This document shows, in pieces, positions 1 through 9,509 of a DNA stretch of 64,000 nt. Position 1 is the stretch's first letter. Every line of letters begins with the position of its first letter. This DNA is from Streptomyces sp. GESEQ-35. Lineage in GTDB: Bacteria; Actinomycetota; Actinomycetes; Streptomycetales; Streptomycetaceae. A program made the position numbers and the translations under genes. Under the pieces are notes generated by a model that did no database searches, was not told where the DNA came from, and was given only the letters and a program-made list of their open reading frames with translations. The stretch covers positions 1 to 64,000 of the forward strand of contig NZ_JAFFSX010000019.1 of NCBI RefSeq assembly GCF_017948485.1, given 5' to 3'.

Positions 1-11
1 GTCACCCACCC

Positions 12-40
12 GAGCCCGGGCACCTCACGTGCCCGGGCTC
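12..40 (-). terminator. Hairpin terminator
   Basis: A perfect 12-bp stem (12-23 with 29-40, GAGCCCGGGCAC) closes a 5-base loop just past the stop codon of the minus-strand condensation-domain gene. There is no U-tract, which is usual for Streptomyces terminators. Confidence 0.7.
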
Positions 41-47
41 AGCCATG

Positions 48-1448
48 TCACTGGCCGTTGGCTTCCTTGAGCGTCACCGAGGTGATCAGGTCCCGCAGGC
101 GCTCGACGTACAGCCGCATGTTCTTGTACGCGATGTCGGTGTCCGGGTAACGGCTCGCGAACCACAGGCCCTCATGGAGCCGGTTGAGCCACACGCACAC
201 CTGGTCGCCGTACGACACCCGCACCAGTCCGTACGCCGCCAGCTCGGACCAGTCCCCGGAGCGGGGCAGGCCCCGCGCGTCGACGAAGGAGACGATCGAG
301 TACAGGTCGGGCGAGGTCGGGCGGAAGTCCGAGCCGAGCAGCCGCAGCACCCGGGCGATGGGCATACGGGCCATGGACCGGTTGGCGTGCATCTCGGCGC
401 GTACGGCCTTCAGGGCGGCCGGGAAGTCGAGTCCCGGCCCCAGGGGAATCTCGATCGGCGCGCCGCCCACGAACCAGCCCACGGTGTCCGACCACTGGGA
501 CTTCACCCGGGTGTGGAACGGCACCACCGTGCGGTAGACGGACTGTCCGCCGATCTCCCGGACGATGAGGCTGGTGGCGGCCAGGACACCGACCAGGCTG
601 CCGCCGTAGGGCCGGCAGTACGCCTCGAAGGCGGCGACGGCGTCCGCGTCCACGAGCATCTCGTTCATGAGTTTCTGTGTGGGCAGCCCGGCGTCGGGGT
701 CCAGGCCGAGGTCGACGGGGAAGTTCGGCAGCCGCCCGTCGCAGCGGCCGATGAACTCCCGCCAGCGGGCGACGATCTCGTGGGTCCCGTCGATCCGGTC
801 CGCGTCCGCCCGCTCGATCTCGCAGAAGTCGACATAACTGCTGACCGGTCCCTGCTGAGCCGTGCGGCCCTCGACGCACGCCGCGTAGAGCTCGTGGATC
901 TCGGCGGGGATGCGCTGGAGCGAGTAGGAGTCGACGTTGCTGTGGTCGAAGGCCATGTACACGCTGGTGGAGTCGTCCCGTACGACCGCCGCGTAGATGA
1001 AGTTCGGCCAGCGCAGCGCGTCCGCCGTGGCGTCGAAGCGGTCCTGGAGGTGCTGGACCAGTTCGGGCACGTCGGGGAAGCCGCCGACGACCTCGCGGTG
1101 CAGGGACACGGACCCCGGGTCGAGTGTGAAGCGCCGCAGTTCGTCGCCGGCCGGCCGGAAGCCGCTGCGCAGCGTCTCGTGCCGGAGGGTCCAGCCCCGC
1201 AGCGCGTCCTGGAGCGCGTCGAGGTCGACCCGGCCCGGGATGTCGAAGGCCGCGCCGAGCCAGGTCGGCACGAACAGGCCGTCTTCGCGCACGATTCGAG
1301 CCGTCCTGATGTGCGACTCCTGGATGTACGCCGGTGGCCGGGAGTCCTCCGGCAGGCCCGCCGCCGTCTCGACGGTCGCCGGACTGAGCGTCCACTCGAC
1401 GAGTCGTCCGGGCCGGACCTCGCAGCGCTGGATGTCAGTGATGCGCAC
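48..1448 (-). CDS. Condensation-domain (acyltransferase-fold) protein
   Basis: A stand-alone protein of about 466 residues resembling the condensation domain of non-ribosomal peptide synthetases and related CoA-dependent acyltransferases. The key motif is HSNVDSY near residue 166, a variant of HHxxxDG; its first His is the expected catalytic base. DTVGWFVGGAPIEIP late in the protein matches the DFGWG-like structural motif region of the fold. The GTG at 1448 (VRITDIQRCE) is preferred because the upstream extension is arginine-rich and unlike the family. No adenylation or carrier domain is present, so it probably acts in trans on a carrier- or CoA-bound acyl group. The substrate cannot be told from the sequence. 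Confidence 0.75.
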   Translation of the reverse strand: MRITDIQRCEVRPGRLVEWTLSPATVETAAGLPEDSRPPAYIQESHIRTARIVREDGLFVPTWLGAAFDIPGRVDLDALQDALRGWTLRHETLRSGFRPAGDELRRFTLDPGSVSLHREVVGGFPDVPELVQHLQDRFDATADALRWPNFIYAAVVRDDSTSVYMAFDHSNVDSYSLQRIPAEIHELYAACVEGRTAQQGPVSSYVDFCEIERADADRIDGTHEIVARWREFIGRCDGRLPNFPVDLGLDPDAGLPTQKLMNEMLVDADAVAAFEAYCRPYGGSLVGVLAATSLIVREIGGQSVYRTVVPFHTRVKSQWSDTVGWFVGGAPIEIPLGPGLDFPAALKAVRAEMHANRSMARMPIARVLRLLGSDFRPTSPDLYSIVSFVDARGLPRSGDWSELAAYGLVRVSYGDQVCVWLNRLHEGLWFASRYPDTDIAYKNMRLYVERLRDLITSVTLKEANGQ

Positions 1449-1684
1449 AGGGCGTCTCCGTTCGCGAAGGGGGCAGACCTTCAAGGATCTGCCGGGGCGG
1501 CCGGGGAAAGCCGCGATTTCGTGATCTTTCAATTGATCGAGTGGCCCTTCGAACGCCGGTTCCTGTACCGCGGTGCGTACCGCGATCGCGGTACGCGGGA
1601 AGCCGCGTGTACGCCCCTGGGAGGTCAGGGGGTTCAGCCCAGAAGCTGTCGGGGGGCGACAGGTTGGCCCCGTACTGTTGAACC

Positions 1685-4330
1685 ATGGATCTTCGATTGC
1701 CCGGATGGCGGGGGCTGGGTGGGCCGCGGCGGCTGCTGACCGCCGCGGCCGCCGTTGTCGTCCTCGCCGGTGCCGGTACGTGGACGGCCGTCGCCTCCGA
1801 CGACGCGCCCGCGGTGCACCGCGCCGACCGGGTCATGGCCGTGGGCGACGGCGTGCGCATCGACACCTCGTACTTCACCTCCGGCTCGGACGGCCGCCGC
1901 CCCGCCGTCCTGCTGGCGCACGGCTTCGGCGGCAGCAAGGACGACGTACGCGGGCAGGCCGAGGAACTGGCGGCCGACGGGTACGCGGTGCTGACCTGGT
2001 CGGCCCGCGGCTTCGGCAGGTCGAACGGCAAGGTCGGGCTGAACGACCCGAAGGCCGAGGTCGCCGACGTCTCCCAGCTGATCGACTGGCTGGCGAAGCA
2101 GCCCCAGGTCCAGCTCGACAAGACCGGCGACCCGCGCGTGGGCATGGCGGGCGCCTCCTACGGCGGCGCGATCTCCCTCCTCGCCGCCGGGTACGACGAC
2201 CGGGTGGACGCCATCGCCCCGGCGATCACCTACTGGAACCTCGCGGACGCCCTGTTCCCGAACGGCGTCTTCAAGAAGCTGTGGGCGGGCGTCTTCATCA
2301 ACACGGCGGGCGGCTGCGACCAGTTCGAGGCCGCGCTGTGCCGGATGTACGACCGGGTCGCCGAGTCCGGCACCCCGGACGCCGCGGCACGACAGCTCCT
2401 GGAAGAGCGCTCGCCGTCGGCCGTCGGTGACCGCATCAAGGTGCCCACGCTGCTGATGCAGGGCCAGACCGACTCGCTCTTCCCGCTCGGCCAGGCCGAC
2501 GCGGCGGCGAAGGCGATCCGTGCCAACGGCGCCCCCGTCGACGTCGACTGGATCGCCGGCGGCCACGACGGCGGCGACATGGAGGAAAGCCGGCTCCACG
2601 CGCGCGTGGACTCCTGGTTCGACCGCTACCTCAAGGACGACAAGAGCGCAGACACCGGCCCCGCCTTCCGGATCACCCGCACCGGCGGCGTCGACTCCAC
2701 CGACGGCGAGGCCACGCTGCGCGGCGCGAGCGGCGACACCTACCCGGGCCTGGAGAGCGGCCAGAAGTCCGTCGCCCTGACCGGGCGTGAGCAGACCTTC
2801 GACAACCCGGCCGGCGCCAACCCGCCCGCCATCTCCGCCCTGCCAGGACTCGGCGGTGGCGGCCTCGCCCAGCTCTCCTCCCTCGGCGTCGGCATCTCGC
2901 TGGACTTCCCCGGCCAGTACGCCCGCTTCGAGTCGGCCCCCGTCGGCGACGACCTCCGCATCACCGGATCGCCGACGGCCACCGTGCACGTCAAGTCGAC
3001 CGGCGACGACGCCGTCCTCTTCGGCAAGGTGTACGACGTCGGCCCCGACGGCAGACAGCAGGTGCTGCCGTCCCAGCTGGTGACGCCCCTGAGGGTCGAG
3101 GACGCCAAGGCCGGCAAGGACGTCACGATCACGCTGCCCGCCATCGACCACGAGGTGGAGAAGGGCCACCGCCTGCGTCTGGTCCTCTCGTCCACGGACC
3201 TCGGCTACGCCTCCCCGGCGGCCCCGGCGACGTACACCGTCTCCCTGAAGGGCGACCTGTCGGTGCCGACGGCCTCCGGCGTGAGCACCGCGGCCGCCGC
3301 GCTGCCGTCCTGGGTGTGGTGGCTGCCGCTCGCGGGCGCCGTCGTCGCGCTGGCCCTGCTGCTGACGGCCCGCCGCCGCACCACGGCCGTGCCCGCGGAC
3401 CCCGCGCTCGCCGAAGTACCGCTCCAGATCACGGACTTGAGCAAGCGGTACTCGAAGTCGTCCGACCGGTACGCGGTCCGGGACCTGTCCTTCCGCGTCG
3501 AGAAGGGCCAGGTGCTCGGCCTCCTCGGACCCAACGGCGCGGGCAAGACCACGACCCTGCGCATGCTGATGGGCCTCATCACCCCGGACGGCGGCGAGAT
3601 CCGTGTCTTCGGCCACGCCATCCGGCCGGGCTCCCCGGTGCTCTCCCGGGTCGGCGCCTTCGTCGAGGGCGCGGGCTTCCTGCCGCATCTGTCCGGCCGG
3701 GAGAACCTGGAGCTGTACTGGGCCGCGACCGGCCGTCCCGCCGAGGACGCGCACATCGAGGAGGCCCTGGAGATCGCGGGCCTCGGCGACGCCCTCGCCC
3801 GCGCGGTGCGCACCTACTCGCAGGGCATGCGCCAGCGCCTCGCCATCGCCCAGGCCATGCTGGGCCTGCCCGACCTGCTCATCCTCGACGAACCCACCAA
3901 CGGCCTCGACCCGCCGCAGATACGCGAGATGCGCGAGGTGATGATCCGGTACGCGGCCGCCGGACGCACGGTGATCGTCTCCAGCCATCTGCTGGCCGAG
4001 GTCGAGCAGTCCTGCACCCACCTCGTGGTGATGGACCGGGGCAGACTCGTACAGGCGGGCCCGGTCGGGGAGATCATCGGCTCGGGCGACACGCTGCTCG
4101 TCGGCACCGGAACGCCGTTGCAGGGGCCCGTCGTGGACAAGGTCGCGGCACTGCCGGGCGTCGCCTCGGCCGTGTCCACCGACGACGGACTCCTGATACG
4201 GCTCGACGGCGACGGCACACCCCAGCGTCTGGTCGCCGAACTCGTCCGCCTCGACGTGCCGGTCCAGTCGGTCGGCCCGCACCGCCGCCTCGAAGACGCC
4301 TTCCTCACCCTGATCGGAGGCTCCGCATGA
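1685..4330 (+). CDS. Alpha/beta hydrolase fused to ABC transporter ATPase
   Basis: An 881-residue fusion. Residues about 15-37 form a signal/anchor helix. Residues 45-300 are an alpha/beta hydrolase of the X-Pro dipeptidyl-peptidase (S15) type, with nucleophile motif GASYGG near 157 and a late Asp/His (GQTDS, GGHDGG). Residues 300-530 look like the beta-rich PepX C-terminal domain. A membrane helix (540-562, WVWWLPLAGAVVALALLLTA) then leads to a complete ABC ATPase: Walker A GPNGAGKTT near 615, signature YSQGMRQR, Walker B LLILDEPTN. The hydrolase would lie outside the cell and the ATPase inside. The stop overlaps the permease start (ATGA), so both are one unit. The ATPase family is that of drug/lantibiotic-type exporters. 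Confidence 0.85.
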   Translation: MDLRLPGWRGLGGPRRLLTAAAAVVVLAGAGTWTAVASDDAPAVHRADRVMAVGDGVRIDTSYFTSGSDGRRPAVLLAHGFGGSKDDVRGQAEELAADGYAVLTWSARGFGRSNGKVGLNDPKAEVADVSQLIDWLAKQPQVQLDKTGDPRVGMAGASYGGAISLLAAGYDDRVDAIAPAITYWNLADALFPNGVFKKLWAGVFINTAGGCDQFEAALCRMYDRVAESGTPDAAARQLLEERSPSAVGDRIKVPTLLMQGQTDSLFPLGQADAAAKAIRANGAPVDVDWIAGGHDGGDMEESRLHARVDSWFDRYLKDDKSADTGPAFRITRTGGVDSTDGEATLRGASGDTYPGLESGQKSVALTGREQTFDNPAGANPPAISALPGLGGGGLAQLSSLGVGISLDFPGQYARFESAPVGDDLRITGSPTATVHVKSTGDDAVLFGKVYDVGPDGRQQVLPSQLVTPLRVEDAKAGKDVTITLPAIDHEVEKGHRLRLVLSSTDLGYASPAAPATYTVSLKGDLSVPTASGVSTAAAALPSWVWWLPLAGAVVALALLLTARRRTTAVPADPALAEVPLQITDLSKRYSKSSDRYAVRDLSFRVEKGQVLGLLGPNGAGKTTTLRMLMGLITPDGGEIRVFGHAIRPGSPVLSRVGAFVEGAGFLPHLSGRENLELYWAATGRPAEDAHIEEALEIAGLGDALARAVRTYSQGMRQRLAIAQAMLGLPDLLILDEPTNGLDPPQIREMREVMIRYAAAGRTVIVSSHLLAEVEQSCTHLVVMDRGRLVQAGPVGEIIGSGDTLLVGTGTPLQGPVVDKVAALPGVASAVSTDDGLLIRLDGDGTPQRLVAELVRLDVPVQSVGPHRRLEDAFLTLIGGSA

Positions 4331-5262
4331 GCACGCTCACCGAAGGCACGGGCCGCCCCGAGGACACCGGCGCTCCTGAGCCCACCGGCAGCAGCCCCGA
4401 GCCGCTGGTCAAGCGCGCCGAAACGGCGTCCGGCTACCGCGCGGGACGCACCCTGCCGCTGCGCGTCGAACTGCTCCGCCAGCTCAAGCGGCGCCGCACC
4501 CTGGTCATGTTCGCGATCCTCGCCGCCCTGCCCTTCGTGCTCGTCGTCGCGTTCGCGATCGGCGGCGAGCCGGACGGGGGTGGCGGCGAGAGGATCACGC
4601 TGCTGGACACGGCCACCGGGTCAGCCGCCAACTTCGCCGCGGTGAACCTGTTCGTGTCGGCCGGCTTCCTCCTGGTCGTCCCGGTCGCCCTGTTCTGCGG
4701 GGACACGGTCGCCTCGGAGGCCGGCTGGTCCTCCCTGCGCTATCTGCTCGCCGCTCCCGTGCCCCGCGCCCGCCTGCTGTGGTCCAAGCTCGTCGTCGGT
4801 CTCGGCCTCAGCCTGGCCGCGATGATCCTGCTGCCGCTGGTCGCCCTGGCCGTCGGCATCGCCGCCTACGGCTGGGGCCCGCTACAGCTGCCGACCGGCG
4901 GCGCGGTGGACGCGGGCACGGCGGCGCAGCGGCTCGTGGTGGTCGTGGCGTTCATCTTCGTCTCCCAACTGGTCACCGCGGGGCTCGCGTTCTGGCTGTC
5001 CACCAAGACGGACGCGCCGCTCGGGGCGGTGGGCGGCGCGGTCGGCCTGACCATCGTCGGCAACGTCCTCGACCAGGTGACCGCCCTCGGCGACTGGCGA
5101 GACTTCCTGCCCGCCCACTGGAACTACGCCTGGGCCGACGCCGTCCAGCCGAACCCCGAGTGGTCCAGCATGATCCAGGGCTCCGCGATTTCCGTAACGT
5201 ACGCGCTCGTGCTGTTCGCCCTGGCCTTCCGCGGTTTCGCGCGCAAGGACATCGTGTCGTAG
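4327..5262 (+). CDS. ABC transporter permease (ABC-2 type)
   Basis: A 311-residue membrane protein with a roughly 50-residue Pro/Glu-rich cytoplasmic N-terminus and about six hydrophobic segments, the first at LVMFAILAALPFVLVVAFAI. The segment VASEAGWSSLRYLLAAPVPRARLLWSKL is the intracellular loop typical of ABC-2 permeases of the NatB/CcmB kind. It starts within the stop of the hydrolase-ATPase gene by an ATGA overlap, so it is the membrane partner of that ATPase. The exported substrate is unknown. Confidence 0.85.
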   Translation: MSTLTEGTGRPEDTGAPEPTGSSPEPLVKRAETASGYRAGRTLPLRVELLRQLKRRRTLVMFAILAALPFVLVVAFAIGGEPDGGGGERITLLDTATGSAANFAAVNLFVSAGFLLVVPVALFCGDTVASEAGWSSLRYLLAAPVPRARLLWSKLVVGLGLSLAAMILLPLVALAVGIAAYGWGPLQLPTGGAVDAGTAAQRLVVVVAFIFVSQLVTAGLAFWLSTKTDAPLGAVGGAVGLTIVGNVLDQVTALGDWRDFLPAHWNYAWADAVQPNPEWSSMIQGSAISVTYALVLFALAFRGFARKDIVS

Positions 5263-5406
5263 GTCAACGGAGGGTCACCCACCGGTCTCGACGGCCCTTC
5301 CCCGTGGCCGCTTCGAGACTCATCCGCAACGCCCCGTAGCGCACGTTCCGGCCCCCTTCGCCGTCACAGTCACAGACGTCGACGTCAACCGACGATGGGG
5401 GCACGG

Positions 5407-6942
5407 ATGTTGAAGCGGTACGGCATACGACGGTGGCTGCTCACGCTCACCGCGGCGAGCGGCCTGCTGCTCACGGCCTGCGGCGCGGGCGACACGGGCA
5501 GCAACAGCACCAGCGACGGCAAGGGCTCGGGTGCGGCGACCGGATTCCCGGCCCCCGCACAACCCGAGGGCGGCCAGGGGACGGACGACCAGAACGGCAC
5601 CGACGAATCGCGTGAGTTCGCCCCCTCGCCCGACTACCTGTCCACCTTCGCCCTCGACGTCGACACCGCCTCCTACGGCTACGCCCGCCGCACCCTCGCC
5701 GAGGGCCGGCTGCCCGACCCGTCGACGGTCCGCCCGGAGGAGTTCGTCAACAGCTTCCGCCAGGACTACGACCGTCCCGACGGCAACGGCTTCTCCGTCA
5801 CCGTCGACGGCGCCCGCACCACCATGGAGGACTGGTCCCTGGTCCGTGTCGGCCTCGCCACCCGGGGCAGTGACCGGACCGGTGAACGCCCGCCCGCCGC
5901 CCTCACCTTCGTCCTCGACATCTCCGGCTCGATGAGCGAACCCGGCCGCCTGGACCTCGCCCAGGAGTCCCTGCATGTGATGACGGACCGGCTGCGCGAC
6001 GACGACTCGGTCGCGCTCGTCACCTTCAGCGACGAGGCCGAGACCGTGCTGCCGATGACCCGCCTCGGCGAGAACCGCTCCGACGTGCACGACGCGATCT
6101 CCAGCATGGAACCCACGTACTCGACCAACCTCGGCGCGGGCGTCGAGACCGGCTACGCCACCGCCGTCGAGGGCCTGCGCGAGGGCGCCACCAACCGGGT
6201 CGTCCTCGTCTCCGACGCCCTCGCCAACACCGGCGAGACCGACGCCGACAGCATCCTGGAGCGCAGCTCGGGCGCCCGCCGCGAGCACGGCATCACCCTC
6301 TTCGGCGTGGGCGTCGGCAGCGAGTACGGCGACGCCCTGATGGAACGCCTCGCCGACAAGGGCGACGGCCACACCGTGTACGTCTCCGGCAGCGAGGACG
6401 CCGAGAAGGTGTTCTGCGAGCAACTCCCGCAGAACATCGACCTCACCGCCCGCGACGCCAAGGCCCAGGTCGCCTTCGACCCCGAGACCGTCGCCGAGCA
6501 CCGCCTGGTCGGCTACGACAACCGCCAGGTCGCCGACGAGGACTTCCGTGACGACCGCGTCGACGGCGGCGAGGTCGGCCCCGGCCACACGGTCACCGCC
6601 CTCTACGCCGTCCGCACCAAGCCCGGCGCCGAAGGCCACCTCGCCACGGCGAGCGTCCGCTGGCTCGACCCCGACAACCGCGCCCCGCACGAGGAGTCCG
6701 GCCAACTGGAGACCGGCTCCTTCCAGGACTCCCTGGGCGAGGCCGCGCCCGGCCTCCAGATCGCGGCGACGGCCGCCTACTTCGCCGACGCCCTCGACGG
6801 CGACGACTCCCTGCCCGGCGCCCCGACCCTCGCCGGACTGGCCGACTACGCCGACGAGTTGGCGGGGAAGACCGAGAGCGAGGACGTACGCCGACTCGCC
6901 GACGCCATTGACCGGGCGAGCAACCTCACCGGTCAGGACTGA
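5407..6942 (+). CDS. VWA-domain lipoprotein (YfbK-like)
   Basis: A lipoprotein with signal peptide and lipobox LLTAC, then a Ser/Gly-rich linker, a YfbK-type N-terminal domain (DYLSTFALDVDTASYGYARR), a von Willebrand A domain with MIDAS motif DISGSMS near residue 171, and a C-terminal domain of the DUF3520 kind. The conserved downstream TFSDEAE and VSDALAN fit the other metal-coordinating positions. The ATG at 5407 (MLKRYG) is preferred because GGGGG sits 5 bases upstream; an in-frame ATG at 5395 lacks a ribosome site. It is probably anchored outside the membrane and binds a partner in a metal-dependent way. Total length about 511 residues. Confidence 0.85.
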   Translation: MLKRYGIRRWLLTLTAASGLLLTACGAGDTGSNSTSDGKGSGAATGFPAPAQPEGGQGTDDQNGTDESREFAPSPDYLSTFALDVDTASYGYARRTLAEGRLPDPSTVRPEEFVNSFRQDYDRPDGNGFSVTVDGARTTMEDWSLVRVGLATRGSDRTGERPPAALTFVLDISGSMSEPGRLDLAQESLHVMTDRLRDDDSVALVTFSDEAETVLPMTRLGENRSDVHDAISSMEPTYSTNLGAGVETGYATAVEGLREGATNRVVLVSDALANTGETDADSILERSSGARREHGITLFGVGVGSEYGDALMERLADKGDGHTVYVSGSEDAEKVFCEQLPQNIDLTARDAKAQVAFDPETVAEHRLVGYDNRQVADEDFRDDRVDGGEVGPGHTVTALYAVRTKPGAEGHLATASVRWLDPDNRAPHEESGQLETGSFQDSLGEAAPGLQIAATAAYFADALDGDDSLPGAPTLAGLADYADELAGKTESEDVRRLADAIDRASNLTGQD

Positions 6943-7312
6943 GTGACGTCCGAGCACACCGAGGGCACTGCCCGCCGAAGCCCCTTCAGATGCAGGACGT
7001 CCAGCTCATGGCCGTACGCCGACCAGGCGGCCGCGCCGTACAACCGCGGCTCGCACGACGGCGACGTCCGCAGCCGCTGCGTGTCCTTCAGGGCGGTCAG
7101 CAACTCGGCGGTGATGCGGTCGAGTTGCGGGCGTACCTCCTTGACCAGGTCGGGGCGCTCCGTGGGCCGCTCCTCGGGGTGCGCGTCCCAGCGCGCGTAC
7201 AGCCCGCGCTGCACCAGCTTGTTCGCCTCGATCTGGTCCTGGAACACGGCCTGCACGGCCGCCGGGGCTCGCGCACCGGGTCGTCGATCGGCTTGTCGGT
7301 GCCGTACCGACG
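6933..7312 (-). pseudogene. Chorismate mutase remnant
   Basis: The end of a secreted-type (AroQ gamma-like) chorismate mutase is readable: FQDQIEANKLVQRGLYARW, then RPQLDRITAELLTALKDTQRLR and a Cys pair. The preceding conserved piece RYGTDKPIDDPVRE is in a different frame (about 7268-7312), and roughly 20 residues between the two are missing. No signal peptide or first helix is found upstream. The gene has therefore lost its N-terminus and carries an internal frameshifting deletion. Its 3' end overlaps the stop of the VWA gene. Confidence 0.7.
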
Positions 7313-7460
7313 TCGGGAGTGCACGGGATTCCTTCCGTGGGGTGCGGTCGTACAGCAACGTACAGACGCACACACGTTCACTACGCCCCGACCCATTGAC
7401 CTTCCGTTACGCATGGGTAAGTTGACCCCCCAGTAAGTCCGACTGGCACCGGGAGCCGTC

Positions 7461-9380
7461 ATGGGCGTACGCAAGGATCTGCAACGGGCGAAGCGGCGCA
7501 CCGATCTGGCCGCGCGCACCCAGGTCGAGCTGATCAGGGACGAGACCGGCGCGGTGCGCGAGGCCCGTACCGCGCCGCTGGCGCCGCGCGTCACCACCGG
7601 CAGCACGGCCGACCTGCCGTTCACCAACGCGGCCGAGGACCCCGACGCCGTGGTCCTGCGCCGCGAACGGCACGGCAGCTGGCAGCCCGTCACCGCGGCC
7701 GCCTTCGCCGCCGAAGTCACCGCCGTCGCCAAGGGGTTGATCGCCGCCGGCCTCGAACCGGGCGGCCGTGTCGCCCTGATGTCCCGCACCCGCTACGAGT
7801 GGGCGGTCCTGGACTTCGCGATCTGGGCGGCCGGCGGCCAGACCGTGCCGGTCTACGCCACCTCCTCCGCCGACCAGGTCGAGTGGATCGTCCGCGACTC
7901 GGGCACCCGCTTCGTCGTCACGGAGACGGCGGAGAACACCGAGACGGTGACGACGGGCACGGCCCGCCACCCCGAACCGCCGCGCATCTGGCAGCTGGAC
8001 GCGGACGCGGTCACCGAACTCACCACCCTCGGCCGGGACATCCCCGACGAGGAGGTCACCAAGCGCCGTACGACCCTGACCCCCGACACGGTCGCCACGG
8101 TCTGCTACACCTCCGGCACCACGGGAAAGCCGAAAGGCTGCGTCCTCACCCACGCCAACCTCCACGCCGAGGCCGCCAACACGGTCGAGCTGCTGCACCC
8201 CCTGTTCAAGGAGGTCACCCGCCAGACCGCGTCCACCCTCCTCTTCCTCCCGCTCGCCCACATCCTCGGCCGAACCCTCCAGATCGCCTGTCTGATGGCC
8301 CGGATCGAGATCGGCCACTGCCCGAGCATCAAGCCCGACGAACTCCGCCCGGCGCTCAAGGAGTTCCGTCCGACCTTCCTGGTCGGTGTCCCGTACCTCT
8401 TCGAGAAGATCCACGACACCGGCCGCGCCACCGCGGAGAAGATCGGCCGCGGCGCCTCCTTCGACCGCGCCGACCGGATCGGCGTCCGCTTCGGCGAGGC
8501 GTACCTGAACAAGTTCCTCGGCACCGGCAAGGGCCCGGGCCCCGCCCTCTACGCCGCCTGGGCCCTGTACGACCTGCTGGTCTACCGCCGGGTCCGCAAG
8601 GAACTCGGCGGCCGGATGCGCTACGCCATCAGCGGCGGCTCCCCGCTCGACCGCAACCTCAACCTGTTCTTCTACGCGGCCGGAATCATCGTCTACGAGG
8701 GCTACGGCCTGACCGAGACCACCGCCGCCGCCACCATCGTCCCGCCCCTAAAACCCCGCCCCGGCACGGTCGGCCTCCCGGTCCCCGGCACCGCCGTCCG
8801 TATCGCCGACGACGGCGAGGTGCTCATCAAGGGCGGGATCGTCTTCGGGGCGTACTGGAACAACCCGGCCGCCACCGACGCCGTGCTCACCGAGGACTGG
8901 TTCGCCAGCGGCGACCTGGGCGCTCTCGACGAGGACGGCTATCTCACCATCACCGGCCGCAAGAAGGACATCATCGTCACCTCCGGCGGCAAGAACGTCT
9001 CCCCGGCCGTCCTGGAGGACCGTCTGCGCAGCCGCCCGCCGGTCGGCCAGTGCGTCGTCGTCGGCGACAACCGCCCCTTCGTCGCCGCGCTGATCACCCT
9101 CGACCCCGACGCGGTCGCCCACTGGCTGTCGGTGCGCAGGCTGCCCGCCGACACCCCGCCGTCCGCGGTGGTACGGGACCCGCGGATGCATGCCGACGTC
9201 CAGAGGGCCGTGGACTACGCCAACAAGGCCGTGTCCCGCGCCGAGTCGATCCGCGCCTTCAGCCTGGTCGAGGGCGAGTTCAGTGAGGACAACGGTCTGC
9301 TGACCCCGTCCCTGAAGGTCAAACGGCACGCGGTGACGGCGGCGTTCGCGGCCGAGATCGAGGCGCTGTACGGAAACTGA
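7461..9380 (+). CDS. AMP-forming acyl-CoA ligase (long-chain fatty acid type)
   Basis: A 639-residue ANL-superfamily enzyme. The P-loop-like motif YTSGTTGKPKG lies near residue 214, GYGLTET near 414, a GDLG motif near 484 and ITGRKKDIIVTSGGKNVSP at the C-terminal hinge. The motif set and length match long-chain fatty acid-CoA ligases of the FadD15 kind, which adenylate a fatty acid and transfer it to CoA in the cytoplasm. GGGAG lies just upstream of the ATG. It stands alone; no other lipid genes flank it. Confidence 0.85.
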   Translation: MGVRKDLQRAKRRTDLAARTQVELIRDETGAVREARTAPLAPRVTTGSTADLPFTNAAEDPDAVVLRRERHGSWQPVTAAAFAAEVTAVAKGLIAAGLEPGGRVALMSRTRYEWAVLDFAIWAAGGQTVPVYATSSADQVEWIVRDSGTRFVVTETAENTETVTTGTARHPEPPRIWQLDADAVTELTTLGRDIPDEEVTKRRTTLTPDTVATVCYTSGTTGKPKGCVLTHANLHAEAANTVELLHPLFKEVTRQTASTLLFLPLAHILGRTLQIACLMARIEIGHCPSIKPDELRPALKEFRPTFLVGVPYLFEKIHDTGRATAEKIGRGASFDRADRIGVRFGEAYLNKFLGTGKGPGPALYAAWALYDLLVYRRVRKELGGRMRYAISGGSPLDRNLNLFFYAAGIIVYEGYGLTETTAAATIVPPLKPRPGTVGLPVPGTAVRIADDGEVLIKGGIVFGAYWNNPAATDAVLTEDWFASGDLGALDEDGYLTITGRKKDIIVTSGGKNVSPAVLEDRLRSRPPVGQCVVVGDNRPFVAALITLDPDAVAHWLSVRRLPADTPPSAVVRDPRMHADVQRAVDYANKAVSRAESIRAFSLVEGEFSEDNGLLTPSLKVKRHAVTAAFAAEIEALYGN

Positions 9381-9439
9381 TGGCCCTTCAGAGGTTCAGA
9401 GGTCACCCATGCGGGCGACCCGCGTCGAGCTTCCTGCCT

Positions 9440-9509
9440 GGTTTGGCGTAATAGGCGTATATATAACCATGCGTCACTGTGTGAGAGGAGCTGCACCCAA
9501 GGAGGATGC
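9440..9509 (+). promoter_or_regulatory. AT-rich promoter region and strong ribosome site
   Basis: The only AT-rich stretch in the area (GCGTATATATAACC around 9456-9469) is a likely -10 region. It is followed by AAGGAGGA directly before the ATG at 9510. The -35 box is not clear. Confidence 0.45.

Noticed and set aside
45..1739. Long plus-strand reading frame opposite the condensation-domain gene
   Set aside because: A GC-rich shadow: no family motif, unlikely composition, and the opposite strand carries a clear protein.
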